Shown here: one piece after another, positions 17,050-24,645 of the stretch
Numbering within the stretch: position 1 is the stretch's first letter
Layout: every line of letters begins with the position of its first letter
Assembly: GCF_009770985.1 (NCBI RefSeq)
Contig: NZ_WSRW01000001.1
Span: 1,240,001 to 1,304,000, forward strand
DNA length: 64,000 nt
Source of the DNA: Mucilaginibacter lacusdianchii
GTDB taxonomy: Bacteria; Bacteroidota; Bacteroidia; Sphingobacteriales; Sphingobacteriaceae
Direction: 5' to 3'
Program-made: the position numbers and the translations under genes
Notes under the pieces: model-generated
Databases searched by the model: none
Told to the model about the DNA's origin: nothing
What the model saw: the letters and a program-made list of their open reading frames with translations, nothing else

Positions 17050-17424
17050 TTACTTTCCTCTACGTTTTTTATTCATCACCAACGTGAAGTACATCTGCGA
17101 ATCATCCTGCTTGTTGCTAAATGTACTGTAACAGGTTTCGGATACATAGCCTTCTTTCTCGACCACTATTTTGTACTTGCCGGCCTTTTTGATGTTAAAG
17201 TTTACAATACCATCGTCATGAGAAAGCTGAGAGGCTAAAATTAAACTGTCTTTTAAGTCTATCAGCGTGGCATTTGCATGCTCAATAGACTCTTGCGTTA
17301 GTTTGTCTTTTAAAGTAAGTTTGATGGATTTGGTTTGCGCCTCACTGTAAGCGGATAAGCAGATTATGACTACGCTTACAAAAGCGCTTACAAGTACTTT
17401 ACTAATGGACACATTCGGTTTCAT
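17050..17424 (-). CDS. Secreted carboxypeptidase-regulatory-like domain protein
   Basis: A 124-residue protein with an N-terminal signal peptide (VLVSAFVSVVIICLSAYSEAQ). The mature part reads as a single beta-sandwich of the carboxypeptidase D regulatory/Cna-B type: IKLTLKDKLTQESIEHANAT, GIVNFNIKKAGKYKIVVEKE, GYVSET. The C-terminus is basic (NKKRRGK). Such modules occur at the N-terminus of Bacteroidota outer-membrane proteins; here it stands alone. Function unknown. It is divergent from the small membrane protein gene at 17585. Confidence 0.7.
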   Translation of the reverse strand: MKPNVSISKVLVSAFVSVVIICLSAYSEAQTKSIKLTLKDKLTQESIEHANATLIDLKDSLILASQLSHDDGIVNFNIKKAGKYKIVVEKEGYVSETCYSTFSNKQDDSQMYFTLVMNKKRRGK

Positions 17425-17528
17425 ATGCGCTCTGTTAAAAAGTGAAAGATTTATTACCTACATGACAGTAATTATTTCATTGCGTTGCATTAAAATTCAT
17501 ATTTTTAAAAACTTTGGTGCAAACAAAG

Positions 17529-17560
17529 TTTGGCATACCGCACTTAATCAACTACTTTTG
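17529..17560 (+). promoter_or_regulatory. Bacteroidota sigma-A-type promoter
   Basis: TTTG at 17529-17532, a 20-base spacer and TACTTTTG at 17553-17560. This is the best complete match to TTTG-N19-TAnnTTTG in the window. The transcript would start near 17566 and run into the small membrane genes and the symporter. Confidence 0.65.
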
Positions 17561-17584
17561 CACGCAGAAAAACGAATAACAATT

Positions 17585-17779
17585 ATGTCACACCACCAAG
17601 AAGAAGATAAAAGCTACGATTCATACTTTTACATTATTGGCCTGTTAGCCGGCTTGTTTGTTGGCGCTATTGTTAACCAAGGCTTTGTTTGGATACCGGT
17701 AGGCGCTGTATTAGGTTTGCTTACTGCTGTTCTGTTTATCAAATTAGCCGTAAGAGGCCGTGGACAATCTGAAGCCTAA
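17585..17779 (+). CDS. Small membrane protein (AtpZ/AtpI-like topology)
   Basis: A 64-residue protein starting MSHHQEEDKSYDSYFYIIG. It has two membrane helices (about residues 15-32 and 35-54; IIGLLAGLFVGAIVNQGF and PVGAVLGLLTAVLFIKLAV) and a basic end. I chose ATG 17585 because a good promoter lies 25 bp before it; the longer in-frame reading would cross that promoter. Function unknown. The next small frame begins inside its last codons and leads into the symporter, so all three are probably one operon. Confidence 0.65.
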   Translation: MSHHQEEDKSYDSYFYIIGLLAGLFVGAIVNQGFVWIPVGAVLGLLTAVLFIKLAVRGRGQSEA

Positions 17780-17897
17780 CCGGCAGCAGGATTTACCGTC
17801 TTTTATTCGCAACTGGAACCAGTTTTACGGTATTGTTATCGTGTGGCTGGTTTTTTTAATTTTTGTATTTTGGCTCATCACATTATATTTTAAATGA
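17760..17897 (+). CDS. Very small single-pass membrane protein, putative symporter accessory
   Basis: A GTG-started frame of 45 residues (VDNLKPNRQQDLPSFIRNWN...). It overlaps the end of the preceding gene in another frame and the symporter start by 4 bases (ATGA at 17894-17897). The C-terminal half is one strongly hydrophobic segment (FYGIVIVWLVFLIFVFWLI) ending in LYFK. A stop codon three codons upstream fixes GTG 17760 as the earliest start. The tight coupling to the sodium:solute symporter suggests a small partner or translation-coupling peptide. This is inference from position. Confidence 0.5.
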   Translation: MDNLKPNRQQDLPSFIRNWNQFYGIVIVWLVFLIFVFWLITLYFK

Positions 17898-19588
17898 GCC
17901 TTATTGATTGGATTGTTTTAGCCGTTACCCTGCTGGTTATTATTGTATATGGTATATACAAAAGCCGTGGCAGCCAAAACATTGATCAGTACTTGGTGGG
18001 TGGCCGCTCGTTGCCCTGGTATCATATCGGCTTATCGGTAATGGCTACCCAAGCCAGCGCTATTACTTTTTTATCTGCACCCGGACAGGCATATAGCGAC
18101 GGGATGCGCTTTGTGCAGTTTTACATGGGCCTGCCCCTGGCCATGATTGTACTGTGCATTACGTTTGTACCTATTTTTCATCGCCTTAAGGTTTATACAG
18201 CTTACGAGTACCTGGAGCAGCGCTTTGACCTGAAAACACGGGCATTAACCGCATTTTTGTTTTTGTTGCAACGCGGGTTGTCTACGGGTATTACTATTTA
18301 TGCACCTTCCATCATCTTAGCTACAATCCTGCAAATTAATGTAGTGTACACCACCCTATTTATTGGCTGCCTGGTTATATTGTATACGGTTTATGGCGGC
18401 ACCAAAGCGGTATCTTACACACAAATGCTTCAAATGAGCATTATTTTTTCGGGTATGTTTGTAGCTGGGGTAATGGTAGTTTATTTGCTGCCGCAACAAG
18501 TAGGTTTTGGCAAAGCCCTGCATCTGGCCGGAAAACTGGGCCGGATGAATGTTATTGACTGGAAGTTTGACGCCAAAAACCAGTACAACATTTGGAGCGG
18601 TTTAATAGGCGGCTTTTTTTTGCAGCTCTCATATTTTGGTACCGATCAAAGTCAGGTTGGCCGCTACTTAACCGGCAGTTCGGTTGGCCAAAGCCGCATA
18701 GGTTTAATCATGAATGGCTTAATTAAAATACCCATGCAGTTTTTGATACTGCTAATTGGTATTTTAGTGTTTGCTTTTTACCAGTTTAAGCAACCTCCCA
18801 TGTTTTTTAACCGCTATGAGGTAGCACAAATTAAACAGAGCCCATTAGCTGCCCAGTACAGCAATTTAGAACAAAAGTATACCGTTGCATTCGCCAACAA
18901 AAAAAACAAAGCTGAGGCCTTAATTAATGCTTTAAATACCGAAGATCAATCAGCTATTAGTAAAGCTCAAAAAGAACTAAAAATTGCGGATAATAATACT
19001 GATACTTTGCGCAAACAAGGTATTGCTTTGATGAAGCAAAATAACAACAAAGCTAACCTAAATGATACCAATTATATATTCCTCACCTTTGTTACCCAAT
19101 ACCTGCCTAGAGGATTAATTGGGCTATTGATTGCTATTGTATTTCTGGCTTCTATGGGGTCAACCGCCAGTGCATTGAATTCTTTGGCTTCTACTACCGT
19201 GGTAGATATTTATAAGCGTACCATCAATAAAAATGCATCAGACCAAAATTATTTGAACGCTTCGAGGCTGGCTACTGTTTTTTGGGGATTAGTTTGCTTG
19301 AGCATGGCCTTATACGCTGGGCAACTGGGCAATTTATTGGAAGCCGTTAATAAGCTGGGCTCATATATATATGGGGTAATATTGGGCGTGTTTGTGGTAG
19401 CCTTTTATCTAAAAAACATACAAGGTAACGCCGTATTTATTGCTGCTTTATTAGCTGAAGGCATTGTTGTTTTGTTTGGCTGGCAGGAATGGATAGCTTA
19501 CTTATGGCTAAATGCACTGGGATGTATTGCAGTTGTAGTGATAGCTGCGTTGATAAATCCTCTATTCAGACGCGTTTCCTTAAAATAA
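17894..19588 (+). CDS. Sodium:solute symporter (SSS family)
   Basis: A 564-residue transporter with about 13 membrane helices. The family pattern is clear: RSLPWYHIGLSVMATQASAI in helix 1-2, GTDQSQVGRYL, and ASMGSTASALNSLASTTVVD in the Na2-site helix. Between helices 8 and 9 lies a charged, Asn/Lys-rich insertion of about 90 residues (around 300-390) with no membrane character. It should import an organic solute with Na+; the solute is unknown. It is translationally coupled to the 45-residue peptide gene and closed by a bidirectional terminator. Confidence 0.9.
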   Translation: MSLIDWIVLAVTLLVIIVYGIYKSRGSQNIDQYLVGGRSLPWYHIGLSVMATQASAITFLSAPGQAYSDGMRFVQFYMGLPLAMIVLCITFVPIFHRLKVYTAYEYLEQRFDLKTRALTAFLFLLQRGLSTGITIYAPSIILATILQINVVYTTLFIGCLVILYTVYGGTKAVSYTQMLQMSIIFSGMFVAGVMVVYLLPQQVGFGKALHLAGKLGRMNVIDWKFDAKNQYNIWSGLIGGFFLQLSYFGTDQSQVGRYLTGSSVGQSRIGLIMNGLIKIPMQFLILLIGILVFAFYQFKQPPMFFNRYEVAQIKQSPLAAQYSNLEQKYTVAFANKKNKAEALINALNTEDQSAISKAQKELKIADNNTDTLRKQGIALMKQNNNKANLNDTNYIFLTFVTQYLPRGLIGLLIAIVFLASMGSTASALNSLASTTVVDIYKRTINKNASDQNYLNASRLATVFWGLVCLSMALYAGQLGNLLEAVNKLGSYIYGVILGVFVVAFYLKNIQGNAVFIAALLAEGIVVLFGWQEWIAYLWLNALGCIAVVVIAALINPLFRRVSLK

Positions 19589-19608
19589 ATCCTCTTAAGT
19601 AACTTCAT

Positions 19609-19645
19609 AAAAAAAGCCCTGTCTTACAACAGAGCTTTTATCATT
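19609..19645. terminator. Bidirectional terminator
   Basis: AAAAAAAGCCCTGT, loop, ACAGAGCTTTTATCATTTT, imperfect stem. It lies between the convergent symporter and DUF2911 genes. Confidence 0.7.
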
Positions 19646-19660
19646 TTAATTATTTATATA

Positions 19661-20512
19661 TTATCCTTTAGCCTGAGCAGCTACTGCCTCATTCAAACGA
19701 ACATATTCCTCGTTCTTTTGCTCTTTAGCTAACTGAGCGCCTTCTTTAGCTGTAGCCAAAGCCGCAGCTTTGTTACCCATTTTTAATTGAATTCGCGCTT
19801 TCCACAATTTGTAATATGGTGTCTTCGGATCAGCTTTTTCAGCTTCTGATATCCAGGTAAGCGCTTTATTTAAATCTTTGTTGTTTTCATAATAATATTG
19901 TACCGCAGCAAAGTAAGGCTTCTTTTCACCTTGCATAGCAGCATCAATGTTTGCCATGATACGGGTATCAATATCAGTAGCTAAATGCAGGTTTACATCG
20001 GTATGCTCCCACATTAAATGAAGTTCGGCGGTACTGGCTTTTACGTTAGCAAATTGCATGGTAAAAGTTTCAATCAACTCATTTACTTTAGCGGGTTTTA
20101 CTTTAAAACGCAAAAAGTCATCAGCTTGTTTATACTCATAGGCACCCCATTGTTTAGCGGTTTTGTTTAAAATAATGGTCCACTCTTTTTCGCCCGGAAT
20201 AGTAAACAATGCATAGTCGCCAGCAGGCACTTTGTTGCCTTCAATAGTCACTTCGTCAGTAAAACTAATCACAGTAGCCGTATTAGCGCCAGTGCGCCAT
20301 ACCTCACCATTAGGCTGCAAGCCAACGTTGCCAAATATTTTTCGCCCTTTCACATTTGGGCGCGAGTAGTTTAAAGTGATTTTACCCAATCCAAATTCTT
20401 GTACAAGGGTTTGTGCCGAACTGGCTTGAGGCATTTTTATGCCCTGTGCACCAGCAAAATGTACACCACCGAATAACAATGCTGTACAAATAAGAGAATA
20501 AAGCTTTTTCAT
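19661..20512 (-). CDS. DUF2911 domain protein with TPR-like tail, secreted
   Basis: A 283-residue protein. The signal peptide is MKKLYSLICTALLFGGVHFAGAQ. The DUF2911 domain spans residues about 30-175 (ITLNYSRPNVKGRKIFG, GEVWRTGANTATVISF, AGDYALFTIPGEKEWTIILN). A helical repeat region follows (YYENNKDLNKALTWISEAEK, KMGNKAAALATAKEGA) resembling tetratricopeptide repeats. It is periplasmic or outer-membrane associated; the family's biochemical role is not established. It is transcribed alone toward the symporter. Confidence 0.88.
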   Translation of the reverse strand: MKKLYSLICTALLFGGVHFAGAQGIKMPQASSAQTLVQEFGLGKITLNYSRPNVKGRKIFGNVGLQPNGEVWRTGANTATVISFTDEVTIEGNKVPAGDYALFTIPGEKEWTIILNKTAKQWGAYEYKQADDFLRFKVKPAKVNELIETFTMQFANVKASTAELHLMWEHTDVNLHLATDIDTRIMANIDAAMQGEKKPYFAAVQYYYENNKDLNKALTWISEAEKADPKTPYYKLWKARIQLKMGNKAAALATAKEGAQLAKEQKNEEYVRLNEAVAAQAKG

Positions 20513-20604
20513 AACTGATTACTTGATGCCTCAAAGGTATAAAATGTTACGAGTAAGCCACTTAATAAATTGCTGTAGCAATTAACAACAAAACATTATA
20601 AAAA

Positions 20605-20635
20605 TAAAAAGCCCCCTGGACTTGCTCCGGGGGAC
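20605..20635 (-). terminator. Rho-independent terminator
   Basis: On the minus strand GTCCCCCGGA, loop GCAAG, TCCAGGGGGC with one mismatch, then TTTTTATTTTTAT. It is more than 200 bp beyond the anti-sigma stop and may instead end a small RNA. Confidence 0.8.
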
Positions 20636-20702
20636 TTTCAACCTAAACCTTATCACAATTAAATTGGTAAGTTTACCAATTCGAATACTATGGTACAATT
20701 AG
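20605..20702 (-). ncRNA. Candidate small RNA
   Basis: A leftward -7-like TATTTTTG (complement of 20708-20715) is followed after about 6 bases by roughly 98 nt with no open frame. This stretch contains the near-perfect palindrome AATTGGTAAGTTTACCAATT and ends in the GC-rich terminator hairpin. The layout promoter-hairpin-terminator is that of an independent sRNA. No family is recognised and no good -33 element is seen. Confidence 0.3.
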
Positions 20703-20844
20703 CGTGCCAAAAATATTTTAATTGCAATCGAATGAAATTTAATATACCAGCCTCAAAATAAGCCATTTACTATTTTTACTACTAACAAGAATTTATTTTG
20801 GCATGTGTCAATATGTGCAAATTTATATACATAAGTGTCAGTAC

Positions 20845-21339
20845 TTACACATTTTTGGCATTTCGTTGCTTGCGGAAATAACCGTCTAATAAATACAACG
20901 CTAATATCACATCAAAAAATAAAAAGCTTTGCATAGCCTGTCCGCTTAAATAACTTTTAAATGAAGGCAACTTGATATTGATAGGCAAAGCCATATGGCC
21001 GCCTGCCGACCAATTTACGCTACTCATAGCATATATAAGTACCACAGAAATAGTAAGAATAAAAAATGCTGTAATTCCTTTTATGATACGTGAATCTATT
21101 GAAGCTTTTAAAGGTTTTAATGCCTCTTCCTGACGGATAGCCTCCATCACATTATAAGTAAAGGGCATTGACGGTTCTTCCAATTCTATCTGTTGCATTT
21201 CTTGGTTAAAAGCAAGCATATCCTGATACATTGAGCGGTATACTTCATTCGTCTCAATTAACTGACTTATATGTAGCTTTTCGGCATCTGTACAAGTGCC
21301 GTCTATATAGCTCCAAAGCTTTTCTTCTACTGAGTTCAT
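20845..21339 (-). CDS. Membrane anti-sigma factor-like protein
   Basis: A 164-residue protein. The N-terminal cytosolic part (EEKLWSYIDGTCTDAEKLHI) resembles the zinc-finger-like anti-sigma fold without the Cys pair. It is followed by two membrane helices (about residues 88-107 and 138-155). It overlaps the ECF sigma gene by 4 bases (ATGA) and is translated after it, as usual for sigma/anti-sigma pairs. Expected role: to hold the sigma factor at the membrane until an unknown envelope signal. This function is inferred mainly from position. Confidence 0.7.
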   Translation of the reverse strand: MNSVEEKLWSYIDGTCTDAEKLHISQLIETNEVYRSMYQDMLAFNQEMQQIELEEPSMPFTYNVMEAIRQEEALKPLKASIDSRIIKGITAFFILTISVVLIYAMSSVNWSAGGHMALPINIKLPSFKSYLSGQAMQSFLFFDVILALYLLDGYFRKQRNAKNV

Positions 21340-21917
21340 ATCAGTTCTTTTACTTCGTGTTTTAAAGTACGCTCCAGCTTTTCTTTCAAACGTTGGCGTG
21401 CTCTGAATAGTTTTACTTTAACATTGTTAGGTTCTATGCCTAAAGTAACGGCAATTTCCTCTAATGATTGCTCTCCTTGATAAAACAGAGCAATAATCAT
21501 GGCATCATCGGGCAGCAATTGCTCAATGGCTTGATTTAGGTAAAATGACCTCGACTTATTTTCGGCCAGATTGTTATCTAATGCTCCGTTTTGGTTTTCG
21601 AGCTGTATAAAAGTATCCTCGTCATTTATAGAGGATGTATCTAACCGTTTTTTTCGTAAAAATGTCATAGCTGTTGTATATACGATAGTATACAACCAGG
21701 TAGTGAATTTAGACTGCTGGCCAAATGCAGATAAAGAACGGTATGCTTTTATAAAAGTATCCTGTGCAATTTCTTCAGCATCTTCCCTATTTTTAGCAAA
21801 GCGCATAGCCAGCGTAAAAACAAAACGCTGATGGCGCTTTACCAAATCAGCATAAGCTGACTGGTTGCCCGCCAGGATTTCTTCTATTAATACGATATCC
21901 GAAAGCTTGCTTTGCAT
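21336..21917 (-). CDS. RNA polymerase ECF-type sigma factor
   Basis: A 193-residue sigma-70 family protein. Region 2 covers residues about 20-90 (LVKRHQRFVFTLAMRFAKNR, DAEEIAQDTFIKAYRSL, KFTTWLYTIVYTTAMTFLRK). Region 4 covers about 130-185 (LPDDAMIIALFYQGEQSLEE, IAVTLGIEPNNVKVKLFRAR). Region 3 is absent, as in the ECF group. It directs polymerase to a set of envelope or stress genes not identifiable here. It is the first gene of a two-gene unit with its anti-sigma factor. ATG at 21917. Confidence 0.93.
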   Translation of the reverse strand: MQSKLSDIVLIEEILAGNQSAYADLVKRHQRFVFTLAMRFAKNREDAEEIAQDTFIKAYRSLSAFGQQSKFTTWLYTIVYTTAMTFLRKKRLDTSSINDEDTFIQLENQNGALDNNLAENKSRSFYLNQAIEQLLPDDAMIIALFYQGEQSLEEIAVTLGIEPNNVKVKLFRARQRLKEKLERTLKHEVKELI

Positions 21918-22112
21918 TTGTTAATAATTCACTCTGACAACAGTAAGCAACGGTAGGTTACACTTAATTTTCAAATAAATTTAGCTAAATTATTTTTCAA
22001 AAATGATAGATATATGTGTAACCTGGTCTAAAACAATGTAGTCATAGCTCACAAATACACTAGTGGTACTGAGCTCTGAACAACATTTAATAACTTTTAA
22101 TATTTCAATATT

Positions 22113-22496
22113 ATGGGATCAATTGATTTTACCGGAATTATAATCTGCCTTGGCCTGTTTGCCATGGTTTTTGGAATAGTTTACTTAAGCAGAAGAGAAC
22201 GTATGGCTATGATAGAACGGGGCATGGATCCGCGACGTTATAAATCGCAGCCAGCACCTTATCAAAATTTAAAATGGGGTTTACTACTCATTGGTGCTGG
22301 TATTGGTTTGTTTTTGGCTTTCGTCTTAGACAGAACCACGTTTAAAAGTACAATGGATGATAATGGAGCCATATATGTTGGCCTAGTTGCCATCTTCGGT
22401 GGCATTGGTTTATTTTTATCTTATCGAATTGAAAAGAAAGAAGTGCTAGATCGCGAAACAAACACCGTTTATGCTACAGAAAAAGATATGGCGTAA
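22113..22496 (+). CDS. DUF6249-like small membrane protein
   Basis: A 127-residue protein with three membrane helices: about residues 7-25 (GIIICLGLFAMVFGIVYLS), 50-70 (WGLLLIGAGIGLFLAFVLD) and 84-101 (IYVGLVAIFGGIGLFLSY). An RERMAMIERGMDP segment after helix 1 is typical of the DUF6249 family often found next to sigma or anti-sigma genes. Its divergent placement next to the sigma gene supports this. Function unknown. A terminator follows at once. Confidence 0.75.
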   Translation: MGSIDFTGIIICLGLFAMVFGIVYLSRRERMAMIERGMDPRRYKSQPAPYQNLKWGLLLIGAGIGLFLAFVLDRTTFKSTMDDNGAIYVGLVAIFGGIGLFLSYRIEKKEVLDRETNTVYATEKDMA

Positions 22497-22520
22497 CCAA
22501 TTAAAAGCTTCTTATCAAAC

Positions 22521-22558
22521 AAAAAAGCCTTTTTCAAATGTTTGAAAAAGGCTTTTTT
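22521..22558. terminator. Bidirectional terminator
   Basis: AAAAAAGCCTTTTTCAAA, TG, TTTGAAAAAGGCTTTTTT: an 18-bp nearly perfect stem with U-runs in both directions, between convergent genes. Confidence 0.9.
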
Positions 22559-22560
22559 AT

Positions 22561-23076
22561 TTATAGATATCTTTCGCGTAAAATATTTAAATGATGCAGT
22601 TCATGTCCTGCAGCGATGTATAGCAATGCTCTAACAGTTATAGCTGAATTATTTGCCATACCTACATACAAAGATTGTTCTTCTGTTATACTTTTGTACA
22701 GGTATAAATTTGCAGAGCGTACGGCTTTAAATTCATCTGCCATATTAGTAAGCGAGCGCTTATTAACATCAGCATTTTCTACAAATAAATTTTCATCAAA
22801 GCCAGCGAGATTAGTATCATCTTTACGTGATATACGAAGTATGCGATAAGCAAAAATACGCTCCGCATCAATCAAGTGACTTACTAATTGTTTAACGGTC
22901 CACTTACCAGTTGCGTAGGCATAGTTTTCTTTTTCGGTCGAAATTTCATTGATGAATTGATGAGTACTATCTCTTAATTGTATTAGTAACTGTATAATAT
23001 CAGTATACTGCGCTGCGTAGGTTACGTAGCCAGCATAGAAAGATACGTACTCATCAGGCTGCGGTTTTGTTATCAT
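22561..23076 (-). CDS. DinB family protein
   Basis: A 171-residue four-helix-bundle protein. The family metal site is visible as three histidines: HLIDAERIFAYR (first His) and GHELHHLNILRERYL (the His pair near the C-terminus). DinB-like proteins are putative metal-dependent enzymes, some of them thiol-dependent transferases. The substrate is unknown. Its ATG lies inside the end of the upstream sensor kinase frame (23-base overlap), so the two are translated together. Confidence 0.85.
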   Translation of the reverse strand: MITKPQPDEYVSFYAGYVTYAAQYTDIIQLLIQLRDSTHQFINEISTEKENYAYATGKWTVKQLVSHLIDAERIFAYRILRISRKDDTNLAGFDENLFVENADVNKRSLTNMADEFKAVRSANLYLYKSITEEQSLYVGMANNSAITVRALLYIAAGHELHHLNILRERYL

Positions 23077-24286
23077 CTCTTATAGTTCTTAATACTATTC
23101 TGAAAGTGGTGCCTTTACCTAACTCAGAATCCTTTACAAATATTTGTCCACGGTGATAATTTTCAATAATACGTTTGGTTAAAGACAAACCTAACCCCCA
23201 ACCGCGCTTACGAGTAGTATATCCCGGCCTAAATACGGTTACAAATTTTGACCGTGGAATACCTTTACCTGTATCGGTTACATCAATAATTACCTGATTG
23301 CGGGTTTTGCTTGGTATAATATCAACCCGAATTTTACCTTTACCTTCTATAGCATTTACAGCGTTTTTAAGTAAGTTTTCAATTACCCAGTCGAACAAGG
23401 GAATATTTAATCCAGCCAGTAATGTTTTATTGCCCACCAATTCAAAAGCAATTTTATCAGTTACACGCACTTCAAAATAATCCATAAAATCTTTTACAAC
23501 ATCATAAACGGAGTGCGGCTCTAATACAGGCTTAGAACCAATTTTAGAAAAGCGGTCGGCCACAATTTCAAGACGCTTTACATCATTAGCCATTTCTGCA
23601 ATTAGTGGATCTTCTTCTGCATTAAACTTATCTTTCAATAATTCTATCCAGGCCAATAACGATGAAATAGGTGTGCCTAATTGATGCGCCGTTTCTTTAG
23701 CTAACCCAACCCAAACTTGGTTCTGTTCCGATTTACGAGACGAGCTGAAAGCAGTATATGCCAACATCAAGAATACTGCAATAATGGTTAATTGTATATA
23801 AGGAAATACCCTTAATTGCGTTAACAATTGCGAATCTTTATAATATACTGTCCAATATGTGCCACCAACAATTGGAATTTTTATAGACTCGTGCTGAGCC
23901 TTCATGGTGGCCAGTTCGTTTCTAAAATATTGTGGGTCGTATTTAGGCGAACCTTTTGCCTTTACGTCTTCCATACCTTCCATTTGTATATAGGTTTTAG
24001 TAGTATCTAAACCCTTTTGGAAAAGTATATCCCCCTTTTCATCGGTTACAATCGCCGGCACACTTAAGCTATCGCGTACCATGAAAGTATAATTCAAAGC
24101 ATCACTATCTTCTGTCTGAAAAATCTGTTTCATGGTAAGCGCCCACACTTCAGCACGCGTACGTTCAGATTTAGCAATATTTTTAACGAGATACTTAGTA
24201 TACAACAAAGAACTTGCGGCAATAAGCACAGCAAACACTAATAAAAAATATTTCCAGCGTTTTTTTTGTTGATACGGGTTACTCAT
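23054..24286 (-). CDS. Sensor histidine kinase with periplasmic sensor
   Basis: A 410-residue kinase. Helix 1 is at about 13-30 and helix 2 at about 164-180, enclosing a periplasmic domain of about 130 residues. The H-box is AKETAHQLGTPISSLLAW with His201. The ATPase domain shows ENLLKNAVNAIEG (N), DVTDTGKGIP (G1) and GWGLGLSLTKRII (G2). The H-box form with HQLGTPISSL is a recognisable subgroup in Bacteroidota. No response regulator is adjacent. I use ATG 24286 (MSNPYQQKKRWKYF); a longer reading to 24319 adds 11 unremarkable residues. It is divergent from mnmG across the parS region. Confidence 0.88.
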   Translation of the reverse strand: MSNPYQQKKRWKYFLLVFAVLIAASSLLYTKYLVKNIAKSERTRAEVWALTMKQIFQTEDSDALNYTFMVRDSLSVPAIVTDEKGDILFQKGLDTTKTYIQMEGMEDVKAKGSPKYDPQYFRNELATMKAQHESIKIPIVGGTYWTVYYKDSQLLTQLRVFPYIQLTIIAVFLMLAYTAFSSSRKSEQNQVWVGLAKETAHQLGTPISSLLAWIELLKDKFNAEEDPLIAEMANDVKRLEIVADRFSKIGSKPVLEPHSVYDVVKDFMDYFEVRVTDKIAFELVGNKTLLAGLNIPLFDWVIENLLKNAVNAIEGKGKIRVDIIPSKTRNQVIIDVTDTGKGIPRSKFVTVFRPGYTTRKRGWGLGLSLTKRIIENYHRGQIFVKDSELGKGTTFRIVLRTIRDDNKTAA

Positions 24287-24486
24287 ATGTGGTTTCAAAA
24301 GTACATAAAACAGGTACACTTTGTTATAGTTTTAATTACCTGCTACACTAATTCGCATTATCGTATATGAACAAGTGCGTTATGAATTCGGTTAAATATG
24401 CATTGTTTATGATAGTACATCATTTTCATGTTTTTTCATTCATGATACCGTTAATCAGACACACTGGTTAGGTAAAATGTAATGTG

Positions 24487-24494
24487 TATCTTTG
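24487..24494 (+). promoter_or_regulatory. -7 element of mnmG
   Basis: TATCTTTG fits TAnnTTTG, 152 bp before the mnmG ATG. The leader would then carry both parS-like palindromes. Confidence 0.5.
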
Positions 24495-24575
24495 TATAAG
24501 CACTCTTAAACAACTAGTGGTAATACTGTAATATAAGCCATTCAAGCACGTTTGTATAAGCAGTATCATTTTTCA

Positions 24576-24591
24576 CGTTCCACGTGGAACA
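24576..24591. promoter_or_regulatory. parS: parS-like site 1
   Basis: cGTTCCACGTGGAACa contains the 14-bp perfect palindrome GTTCCACGTGGAAC. It agrees with the widely conserved ParB site tGTTnCACGTGnAACa at all positions except the first base. Confidence 0.75.
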
Positions 24592-24618
24592 TGCTCTCAG
24601 GAGTGATAAATTTGCATT

Positions 24619-24634
24619 TGTTCCACGTGGAACA
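24619..24634. promoter_or_regulatory. parS: parS-like site 2
   Basis: TGTTCCACGTGGAACA is a perfect 16-bp palindrome and a full match to the ParB consensus TGTTnCACGTGnAACA. It is centred 43 bp from site 1 and ends 2 bases before the mnmG ribosome site. Confidence 0.8.
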
Positions 24635-24645
24635 TGGAGGTATAG

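Larger units (their letters stand above)
20513..20844. other. 332-bp intergenic region
   Basis: Between the DUF2911 gene and the anti-sigma gene, both leftward. It holds a strong leftward hairpin terminator (20605-20635), a symmetric AATTGGTAAGTTTACCAATT at 20660-20679 and a leftward -7-like element at 20708-20715. Together they could form a small RNA gene of about 100 nt. Confidence 0.45.
24287..24645. other. Divergent intergenic region with parS-like sites
   Basis: Between the sensor kinase and mnmG. It holds a -7 element TATCTTTG at 24487-24494 for mnmG, then two 14-bp palindromes (24577-24590 and 24620-24633), then the mnmG ribosome site GGAGG at 24636-24640. It is AT-rich elsewhere; no open frame. 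Confidence 0.7.

Noticed and set aside
24634..24645. ATG just before the mnmG start
   Set aside because: Opens a three-codon frame ending in TAG; the mnmG ATG at 24646 has GGAGG at proper spacing.
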